Origin: Alphaproteobacteria bacterium
GTDB taxonomy: Bacteria; Pseudomonadota; Alphaproteobacteria; Rhodobacterales; Rhodobacteraceae
DNA length: 5,010 bases
Direction of reading: 5' to 3'
NCBI GenBank assembly: GCA_030428025.1
Contig: JAUIBJ010000325.1
Span: 1-5,010, forward strand
The translations under genes were made by a program, and so were the position numbers. Shown here in pieces: positions 1 to 4,786 of this stretch (position 1 is the stretch's first letter; every line of letters begins with the position of its first letter). Below the pieces are notes generated by a model. That model was not told the DNA's origin. It worked only from the letters and a program-made list of their open reading frames with translations, and did no database searches.

Positions 1-579
1 CCAGGGGTGGCGCGGGGACGCGCGCGCAACGCCTGTTCGCTCGTCGACCTGTTGCCCACCTTCGTCGAACTGGGCGGCGGCGACCACAGCCTGCTGGGCG
101 AACCGGTGGACGGGCGCAGCCTGCTGCCGCTGATGCGAGGCGAGGCGGATGAGGCGGACGAGGCCATCGGCGAATACTGCGCCGAGATGACGCCGGCGCC
201 GGTCTTCATGATCCGACGGGGGGATCTGAAATACATCCATTGCGACACCGACCCGCCGCAGCTTTACGATCTGGCGGCCGACCCACAGGAGCGGGTGAAC
301 CTGGCGGCCGATCCGGCCTATGCCGTGCGGGCAAAGGCTTTCGCGGCGGAGGTGGCCGCGCGGTGGGACAGCGAAACGCTGCGCAGCAATGTCATCGCCA
401 CGCAACGCTCGCGCCGGCGGCTGCACGCGGCGATGGAGGCGGGCGCGGGCGAGGCATGGGATTACACCCCGCCGCGCGACGCCAGCCAGGAATATGTCCG
501 CAATCACATGGATTGGACGGTGGCGGCGCAGCATTACCGCTTTCCGCCGCTGAGGGAGGAACTGGATGGGCAGGCTTGA
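1..579 (+). CDS. betC: Choline-sulfatase family protein, C-terminal part (5' end outside the window)
   Basis: The reading frame is open from the first base (Pro-Gly-Val-Ala...) and ends at TGA 577-579, so this is the last ~192 residues of a protein that is usually about 500 residues long. The catalytic N-terminal half of the sulfatase, with the formylglycine Cys/Ser, is not in the window. What identifies it is the end: a sulfatase-type stretch SLVDLLPTFVELGG, then MIRRGDLKYIHCDTDPPQLYDL, typical of the alkaline-phosphatase/sulfatase fold, and a tail with QRSRRRLHAAM, WDYTPPRDAS and YVRNHMDW that matches the C-terminal domain specific to choline sulfatases. Known family role: cytoplasmic hydrolysis of choline-O-sulfate to choline and sulfate, feeding glycine betaine synthesis. 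The gene overlaps the next start by 14 bp, so it is very likely co-transcribed with it. A related sulfate ester rather than choline sulfate is possible, because its neighbours here are not the usual betAB genes. The family is fairly sure, the substrate less so. Confidence 0.82.
   Translation, partial: PGVARGRARNACSLVDLLPTFVELGGGDHSLLGEPVDGRSLLPLMRGEADEADEAIGEYCAEMTPAPVFMIRRGDLKYIHCDTDPPQLYDLAADPQERVNLAADPAYAVRAKAFAAEVAARWDSETLRSNVIATQRSRRRLHAAMEAGAGEAWDYTPPRDASQEYVRNHMDWTVAAQHYRFPPLREELDGQA
554..560 (+). promoter_or_regulatory. Ribosome binding site of SDR1
   Basis: GGGAGGA lies 5 bases before the ATG at 566, inside the last codons of the sulfatase gene. It supports this start and implies that SDR1 is translated from the same message as the sulfatase. 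Confidence 0.75.
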
Positions 580-1360
580 GGGCAAGGTGGCGCTGGTCAC
601 AGGCGGGCGCGGGGGCATCGGCCGGGCGATCTGTGCGCGGTTCGAGGCGGAAGGGGCGGCGGTCTATGCCGCCGATCTCAGCGAGGCGGGCTCGCTTGAC
701 GCAGCGGGCGGCGCGTCCCGCTTTCTGCGGCTGGACGTGACCCGCGAGGACGAGGCGATCGCCGCGCTGGCGCGGGTGCGGGACGAGCATGGCAAGCTGG
801 ACATTCTGGTCAATGCCGCCGGGATCGAGATCGAGAAGACAATCGAGGAGACGACGCTGGACGAATGGAACCGCTCCTTCGCCGTCAACGTGACCGGCAC
901 CTTCCTGACCTCGAAACACGCGCTGCCGCTGATGCGGAAGGCCGCCGAAGGGGGCAGCAGCGCCTCGATCATCAATTTCGGCTCCTACGATGGCTTCATC
1001 GCCGATCCGGGGCTGGCGGCTTATTGCGCCACCAAGGGGGCGGTGCATGCGCTGACCCGCGCGATGGCCTGCGATCACGGGCCCGAGGGTATAAGGGTGA
1101 ACGCAATCTGCCCCGGCTATATCGACACGCCGATGCTGCAGAGCTTCTTCACGGGCGAAGGCTCGGGAGCGGGCGGCAAGAGCATCGGCGAGTTGCAGCA
1201 GGCGGTGCGCGACGTGCATCCCATGCGGACCTACGGCACGCCCGAGGATATCGCCAACCTCGTCAACTGGCTGGCCAGCGACGAGGCGCGCTATGCCTCG
1301 GGGCAATTATGGGTGCTGGACGGGGGGCTGAGCGCGCAGGTTCAGCAGATGAAGATATGA
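566..1360 (+). CDS. Short-chain dehydrogenase/reductase (SDR1, classical, NAD-type signature)
   Basis: The 264-residue protein is a complete classical SDR (usual length ~250). The cofactor motif TGGRGGIG is at residues 12-19, an acidic Asp37 ends the second beta strand (a sign of NAD rather than NADP), NAAG is at 83-86, and the catalytic tetrad is Asn108, Ser140, Tyr153 (YCATK) and Lys157. A PG motif follows in NAICPGYIDTPML, then a glycine-rich insert (around TGEGSGAGGKS) in the substrate-lid region, and the protein ends in a GGLSAQVQQMKI tail. It should oxidise or reduce a hydroxyl/keto pair on a soluble substrate in the cytoplasm; which one is unknown. The start is set by a good ribosome binding site and a 14-bp overlap with the upstream sulfatase gene. 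It shares more than the general fold with SDR2 downstream of the BKACE gene, so the two look like paralogues. A few codons rare for this DNA (ATA, AGG, TTA) occur in its last third. Family is certain; substrate is not. Confidence 0.93.
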   Translation: MGRLEGKVALVTGGRGGIGRAICARFEAEGAAVYAADLSEAGSLDAAGGASRFLRLDVTREDEAIAALARVRDEHGKLDILVNAAGIEIEKTIEETTLDEWNRSFAVNVTGTFLTSKHALPLMRKAAEGGSSASIINFGSYDGFIADPGLAAYCATKGAVHALTRAMACDHGPEGIRVNAICPGYIDTPMLQSFFTGEGSGAGGKSIGELQQAVRDVHPMRTYGTPEDIANLVNWLASDEARYASGQLWVLDGGLSAQVQQMKI

Positions 1361-1370
1361 TGCCGGCGAA

Positions 1371-1390
1371 CGGAATTTTCGAAAATTCTG
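1371..1390. repeat. Inverted repeat 1 (perfect 16-bp palindrome with core TTCGAA)
   Basis: GAATTTTCGAAAATTC at 1373-1388 equals its own reverse complement. It extends to 1371-1390 by a G/T wobble pair and a C/G pair. The centre is at 1380/1381. It starts 10 bases after the SDR1 stop codon. As RNA it would make a weak A/U-rich hairpin; as DNA it looks like a site for a dimeric protein. Confidence 0.85.
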
Positions 1391-1392
1391 AA

Positions 1393-1416
1393 ACTGGAAA
1401 ACTGGAATTTTCCGGT
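1393..1416. repeat. Inverted repeat 2 (9-bp stem, 6-base loop)
   Basis: ACTGGAAAA (1393-1401) pairs with TTTTCCGGT (1408-1416) through nine pairs including one G/T wobble, leaving the loop CTGGAA. The heptamer AAACTGG occurs twice with 8-base spacing (1391-1397 and 1399-1405). GGAATTTTC in its right part (1404-1412) repeats the left arm of repeat 1 (1372-1380). Confidence 0.75.
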
Positions 1417-1438
1417 CCGTTTTCTTCGAAGAAAACGG
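1417..1438. repeat. Inverted repeat 3 (perfect 22-bp palindrome with core TTCGAA)
   Basis: The left arm CCGTTTTCTTC (1417-1427) is followed directly by its exact reverse complement GAAGAAAACGG (1428-1438). It abuts repeat 2 with no gap and shares the central TTCGAA with repeat 1; the two centres are 47 bp apart. No T-run follows it on the + strand (the next bases are GG), so it is not a standard terminator. Confidence 0.9.
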
Positions 1439-1446
1439 GGTGGCGC

Positions 1447-1453
1447 GAAGGGA
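1447..1453 (+). promoter_or_regulatory. Ribosome binding site deciding the BKACE start
   Basis: GAAGGGA lies 7 bases before ATG 1461. It favours that ATG over the in-frame GTG at 1440, which would add seven residues (Met/Val-ARREPA) and has the palindrome, not a ribosome binding site, in front of it. Confidence 0.7.
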
Positions 1454-1460
1454 ACCCGCA

Positions 1461-2390
1461 ATGACCAAACCCGTCATCATCACCTGCGCGCCCACCGGCG
1501 GCATTCATACGCCGACCATGTCGGAGCATCTGCCGATTACGCCCAATGAGATCGCCCGTGCCAGTATCGGCGCGGCGGAGGCCGGCGCCAGCATCATCCA
1601 CCTGCACGCCCGCAATCCCGAAACCGGCCGGCCCGACCCGGATCCCGAGCTGTTCATGCAGTTCCTGCCCCGGATCAAGCAGGCCACCGGCGCGGTCATG
1701 AACGTCTCGACCGGCGGGGGGCTGGGCATGACGCGGGAGGAGCGGCTGCGCGCGGCGATGCGCGCCAGCCCCGAGATGGCCAGCATGAACATGGGATCGA
1801 TGAATTTCGGCATCTTCCCGATGATGCAGAAATATTCCGGCTGGAAACATGACTGGGAGCCCGAATTCCTCGACATGACCCGCGATTTCATCTTCCGCAA
1901 CACCTTTGCGGATATCGAATACGCGACGCGCGAACTGGGCGAGGGTCATGGCACGAAGTTCGAGTTCGAATGCTACGATCTGGGGCATCTCTACAACCTT
2001 GCCTGGGTGGTGGATCAGGGCTGGGTCAAGCCGCCCTTCTTCGTGCAGATGGTGTTCGGCATCCTCGGCGGCGTGGGGGCCGAGCTCGACAACCTGATGC
2101 ATATGCACAAGGTGGCCGAGCGGCTTTTCGGCGATGATTACGAATGGTCGGTTCTGGCGGCGGGCCGGCACCAGATGACATTCGCCACCCAGGCCGCGAT
2201 GCTGGGCGGCAACCTGCGGGTGGGGCTGGAGGACAGCCTGTATATCGGCCCCGGAGAGAAGGCCACCTCGAACGCCCAGCAGGTCGAGAAGATCCGCGGT
2301 ATCGTCGAGGCGCTGGGGCTCAAGGTGGCCACGCCCGACGAGGCGCGGGCGCGGCTGGGGCTGAAGGGCGGCGACAAGGTGGCGTTCTGA
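1461..2390 (+). CDS. Beta-keto acid cleavage enzyme (BKACE, DUF849 / 3-keto-5-aminohexanoate cleavage family)
   Basis: The 309-residue protein (usual length ~270-310) is a TIM-barrel, zinc-dependent enzyme. Known family reaction: a beta-keto acid plus acetyl-CoA gives acetoacetate plus a new acyl-CoA. Visible signatures are the N-terminal strand VIITCAPTGGIHTP (5-18), the zinc-binding HLHAR (His47, His49), NVSTGGG (81-87) for CoA/substrate binding, an FEFECYDLGHL stretch (167-177), FGILGG (199-204) and RVGLEDS (253-259) with Glu257 as the third zinc ligand and Arg253/Asp258 nearby. Ligand order and the Arg-to-Glu spacing of four agree with the Kce enzyme as I recall it. The start at ATG 1461 is chosen on its ribosome binding site. 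Neighbours on the same strand are two SDRs and a hydroxyacid dehydrogenase, which could supply its keto-acid substrate. Dehydrocarnitine is a leading candidate because of the carnitine-dehydrogenase-like gene downstream, but family members cleave many keto acids and specificity cannot be read by eye. Confidence 0.93.
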   Translation: MTKPVIITCAPTGGIHTPTMSEHLPITPNEIARASIGAAEAGASIIHLHARNPETGRPDPDPELFMQFLPRIKQATGAVMNVSTGGGLGMTREERLRAAMRASPEMASMNMGSMNFGIFPMMQKYSGWKHDWEPEFLDMTRDFIFRNTFADIEYATRELGEGHGTKFEFECYDLGHLYNLAWVVDQGWVKPPFFVQMVFGILGGVGAELDNLMHMHKVAERLFGDDYEWSVLAAGRHQMTFATQAAMLGGNLRVGLEDSLYIGPGEKATSNAQQVEKIRGIVEALGLKVATPDEARARLGLKGGDKVAF

Positions 2391-2393
2391 GAC

Positions 2394-2400
2394 AGGGAGG
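2394..2400 (+). promoter_or_regulatory. Ribosome binding site of SDR2
   Basis: AGGGAGG sits 4 bases before ATG 2405 in the 14-base gap after the BKACE stop codon. It is a strong site and fixes the start. Confidence 0.75.
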
Positions 2401-2404
2401 CGGT

Positions 2405-3145
2405 ATGCGGTTGACGGGAAAGACGGCGCTGGTCACCGGCGGCCGGCAGGGCATCGGGCGCGGGATCGTCGAAGCGTTTTTGCGCGAGGGCGCCGAGGTG
2501 GTGACCTGCGGGCGCAGGCAGGATCCGGGCGGTTTGCCCAAGGGCTGCGGCTGGGTGCGGGCGGATGTGTCCGATCCGGCCCAGGCCGAGGCGTTGCTGG
2601 ACGCCGTGGGCGCGCTCGACATCCTGGTGAACAATGCCGGCGTGCAGGTGGAAAGGACCGTGGCCGAAAGCACGGATGCCGATTGGGATCTGGTGATCGG
2701 GGCCAATTGCCGGGGCGTGTTCAACTGCTGCCGGGCGGCGATCCCGCGCATGCGGGAGGGCGGGGCGATCATCAATATCGGCTCGATCTCGGGCGAGCAC
2801 GCCGACCCGTCGATGGCGCTTTACAATGCGTCGAAGGCCTTCGTGCACGGGCTCACGCGGTCCATCGCCGTTGATCACGGGCCGCGCATTCGATGCAACG
2901 CGATCTGTCCGGGCTGGATCAATACCGGCATGCTGGACGCGGGCTTCGACCTGGCACGCGACCCGCAGGCGGCGCGGGCCGATGCGATTGCCCGGCACCC
3001 CGTGCGCCGGTTCGGAGAGCCGGCGGACATTGCCGCCATGGCCGTCTGGCTCGCCTCGGACGAGGCGGGCTTCGCCACCGGTCAGCTGTTCACCGTCGAT
3101 GGCGGGATGACCGCTGCGTCGCCGCTTAATCCGGGGCTGTTCTGA
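2405..3145 (+). CDS. Short-chain dehydrogenase/reductase (SDR2, classical, NADP-type signature)
   Basis: This is a 246-residue classical SDR. TGGRQGIG is at residues 11-18; the second strand ends CGRR (35-38) with basic residues and no acidic one, which suggests NADP(H), unlike SDR1. NNAG is at 76-79 and the catalytic residues are Asn101, Ser127, Tyr140 (YNASK) and Lys144. CNAICPGWINTGML and a C-terminal QLFTVDGGMTAASP complete the family pattern. It resembles SDR1 in segments outside the universal motifs: V-E-[RK]-T-[IV]-x-E-[ST]-T after NxAG, and DHGP before the IRxNAICPG stretch. Duplication within the pathway is therefore likely. It starts 14 bases after the BKACE stop, and its own stop overlaps the next start (TGATG). 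It should act on a hydroxy/keto substrate of the same cytoplasmic pathway. The ORF frame runs farther upstream inside the BKACE gene, but ATG 2405 has the ribosome binding site and a normal SDR N-terminus. Confidence 0.93.
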   Translation: MRLTGKTALVTGGRQGIGRGIVEAFLREGAEVVTCGRRQDPGGLPKGCGWVRADVSDPAQAEALLDAVGALDILVNNAGVQVERTVAESTDADWDLVIGANCRGVFNCCRAAIPRMREGGAIINIGSISGEHADPSMALYNASKAFVHGLTRSIAVDHGPRIRCNAICPGWINTGMLDAGFDLARDPQAARADAIARHPVRRFGEPADIAAMAVWLASDEAGFATGQLFTVDGGMTAASPLNPGLF

Positions 3146-4074
3146 TGTCGGATGTAACCCATACCGCGGTGCTGGGCGCGGGTGTGATCGGGGCGAGCTG
3201 GACCGCGCTCTTCCTTGCCTCGGGCCGGTCGGTGGCCGTCTATGACCCGGCAGAGGAGGCCGAGACCAAGGTGCGCGACTACGTGGCGCGGGCCTGGCCC
3301 ACGATGGCGGCGCTAGGACTGACAAATCGGGGCGACCCGGACCGGATCAGTTTTCACCGTTCGGCGGCAGCGGCCGTCGAGGGCGCAGGGTTCGTGCAGG
3401 AAAACGTGCCGGAGCGGCTGGCGGTCAAGCACGCCACATTTGCCGAGATCGAGCCGGCGCTGGACCTGAAGGCGATTGTGGCCAGTTCCGCCTCCGGCCT
3501 CACGCTGGGGCAGATGCAGGGCGGCTGGACCGACCCCGCGCGCTTCATCCTCGGCCACCCGTTCAACCCGCCGCATCTCATTCCGCTGGTGGAACTGATG
3601 GCCAACGGGCGCACGGTTCCGGGCGTGCTGGAGGCGGCCGAGGCGTTCTATGCCGATGTGGGCAAGGTCACGATCCGGGTGCAACGCGAGGTGCCGGGAC
3701 ATGTGGCGAACCGGTTGCAGGCGGCGGTGTGGCGCGAGGCCATCCATCTGGTCCAGTCGGGCGTGGCCAGCGTGGGGGACGTGGACAAGGCAATGAGCGC
3801 GGGGCCGGGCCTGCGCTGGGCTGCGATGGGGCCCACCACGCTCTTCGGTCTGGGAGCGGGGGCGGGGGGGCTGCAGGCTTTCTGCGATCATTTCGCCGAC
3901 ACGTTCAACGGCTGGTGGGAGGATCTGGGCCAGCCGGTTCTGGATACGGAGACGACGCGCATGCTGGTCGAGGGGCTGGAGGAGGCCACGGCGGGGCAGA
4001 CGGTCGAGGAGATGTCGGCGCGGCGCGACGCGATGATTCTGGCGATGCGGCAGGCGCTGTCAGGGCTGGACTGA
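3145..4074 (+). CDS. 3-hydroxyacyl-CoA dehydrogenase-fold enzyme, carnitine 3-dehydrogenase-like
   Basis: The 309-residue protein has two domains. An N-terminal Rossmann domain (about 1-180) carries GAGVIG (11-16), Asp34 at the end of strand two (NAD), and QENVPERLAVK (84-94). The SSASGL segment (113-118) and GHPFNPPHLIPLVE (136-149), with the catalytic pair His137 and Glu149, are the usual spacing of this family. The helical C-terminal domain begins around EVPGHVANRL (180-189). In this fold the enzyme oxidises a beta-hydroxy acid or its CoA ester to the keto form with NAD. Context beside a BKACE favours a free beta-hydroxy acid such as L-carnitine. The C-terminal part (MGPTTLFGLGAGAGG, then FADTFNGWWEDLG, around 240-270) differs from the Pseudomonas carnitine dehydrogenase I remember, so another substrate is quite possible. 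Its ATG overlaps the SDR2 stop by one base and has only a weak GGGG upstream, implying coupled translation. Confidence 0.88.
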   Translation: MSDVTHTAVLGAGVIGASWTALFLASGRSVAVYDPAEEAETKVRDYVARAWPTMAALGLTNRGDPDRISFHRSAAAAVEGAGFVQENVPERLAVKHATFAEIEPALDLKAIVASSASGLTLGQMQGGWTDPARFILGHPFNPPHLIPLVELMANGRTVPGVLEAAEAFYADVGKVTIRVQREVPGHVANRLQAAVWREAIHLVQSGVASVGDVDKAMSAGPGLRWAAMGPTTLFGLGAGAGGLQAFCDHFADTFNGWWEDLGQPVLDTETTRMLVEGLEEATAGQTVEEMSARRDAMILAMRQALSGLD

Positions 4075-4776
4075 TCGCGGGCGCCACGGGACATAGCCCC
4101 TGGGGGCGAGCGCCGCGCGAATTTCATCGGCGATCCGGGCGGTCGCGTCGCCCCGGATCAAATCGGCCAGTCGGCAGTGCCGATCCAGGTCAAATAGCTG
4201 CTCATGGCCCAGACCGGTGCTGAGCCGCTGCACTGCCGCAACCGCCGGCGCGAGGTCGAGATCCGTCAGGATCAGCGCATGGGCAAGGCAGGCGTCGCCC
4301 CGCCAGCGCTGCGCGGTGCCCACGATCTTGCGGCCGCCGACGGCGAGGTTGTAATCGCCGTCGCAGAAACTGCCCGTCACCGCCTCGGCGCGGCTATCGA
4401 TCCCAAGCGCGGCGAGCGCCTCGGTCAAGGGCGCGCAGATTGCGGCATAGCTGTCGCGAATGGTGCGGGATTTTCCCGGCCCGACCCGGAAGGCGAGCGC
4501 GAGGTTCAAGATGCCCGGCCCCTGCGGGGTGATGCCGCCGCCCGTCCGGCGGGTTGTCACGGGCCAGCCGGCGGCAGCACAGTTCGCAGCATTCTCCGCG
4601 AAACCGATCGTGCGGGCAAATCGCTCGGGCAGCACGAGACCGGGCGCGCGGGCCTGCCAGATAAGGGCCGAGGCCGGCGCACCGCCTGCGACGTCCGACA
4701 GCATGCCCATTTCGGCGGCAAGCCCCGCCGCCGCGTCCGGGACGGTCACAAGTGCGAGGCCGGTCTCAGCAGTCAC
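4060..4776 (-). CDS. Lipoate-protein ligase A-like / biotin-lipoyl ligase family protein
   Basis: The 238-residue protein belongs to the BPL/LplA/LipB superfamily, whose members attach lipoate, octanoate or biotin to a lysine of carrier proteins. Visible features are LIWQARAPGLVLP (38-50), the acyl-adenylate loop RRTGGGITPQGPGILN (76-91) and the conserved lysine Lys150 in VGGRKIVGTAQRW (146-158). A Cys138 lies in GSFCDGDYN just before it. Where typical LplA/LipB proteins have His in this loop (xxxHxxGxxN), this one has Gln85. It also lacks the long C-terminal accessory domain of E. coli LplA, so it may be a transferase or a ligase working with a separate partner. The start is GTG at 4776, with GAGGGG (4786-4781) 4 bases upstream; the frame is open to 4980, but that would overlap the M24 gene. 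It follows the M24 stop after 8 bases. Its 3' end overlaps the convergent dehydrogenase gene by 15 bp. Family is sure, reaction is not. Confidence 0.85.
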   Translation of the reverse strand: MTAETGLALVTVPDAAAGLAAEMGMLSDVAGGAPASALIWQARAPGLVLPERFARTIGFAENAANCAAAGWPVTTRRTGGGITPQGPGILNLALAFRVGPGKSRTIRDSYAAICAPLTEALAALGIDSRAEAVTGSFCDGDYNLAVGGRKIVGTAQRWRGDACLAHALILTDLDLAPAVAAVQRLSTGLGHEQLFDLDRHCRLADLIRGDATARIADEIRAALAPRGYVPWRPRSVQP

Positions 4777-4780
4777 GCGG

Positions 4781-4786
4781 CCCCTC
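4781..4786 (-). promoter_or_regulatory. Ribosome binding site supporting the GTG start at 4776
   Basis: Read on the minus strand, TGAGGGG overlaps the stop codon of the M24 gene and sits 4 bases before GTG. Stop codon and ribosome binding site sharing bases points to translational coupling of the two minus-strand genes. Confidence 0.65.

Larger units (their letters stand above)
1361..1460. other. A/T-rich intergenic spacer with three inverted repeats
   Basis: This is the only real gap between genes in the window. Its middle (about 1371-1438) is visibly richer in A and T runs than the surrounding coding DNA and is almost entirely made of three neighbouring inverted repeats, listed separately. 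No clear -35/-10 promoter pair and no T-tract after a GC-rich stem can be seen, so neither a promoter nor a classical intrinsic terminator can be called. It may hold RNA hairpins that set the mRNA level of downstream genes, an operator for a regulator, or a member of a dispersed intergenic repeat family. The last ~20 bases hold the BKACE ribosome binding site. Confidence 0.8.

Noticed and set aside
7..579. GTG 7 as a true start of a short 190-residue protein
   Set aside because: The frame is open to the window edge, and the visible part is only the C-terminal portion of a ~500-residue sulfatase, so the gene begins upstream.
1417..1440. The 22-bp palindrome as a rho-independent terminator
   Set aside because: The stem is A/T-rich rather than GC-rich, and no T-tract follows it on the + strand. 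No gene reads into it on the minus strand.
1440..1460. GTG 1440 as the BKACE start
   Set aside because: It would add seven residues before the conserved N-terminus and has no ribosome binding site; ATG 1461 has GAAGGGA at the right distance.
2138..3325. A 395-codon open frame on the minus strand, and a 304-codon one at 392-1306
   Set aside because: Both lie wholly opposite genes with clear SDR, BKACE or dehydrogenase motifs. Long antisense frames are expected in GC-rich DNA, and their Arg/Pro/His-rich translations show no family motif.
4090..4110. GC-rich small inverted repeat (GCCC...GGGC) near the convergent gene ends
   Set aside because: It has only a four-pair stem, lies inside the lipoate-ligase-like coding region and has no T-run, so it is expected by chance at this base composition.
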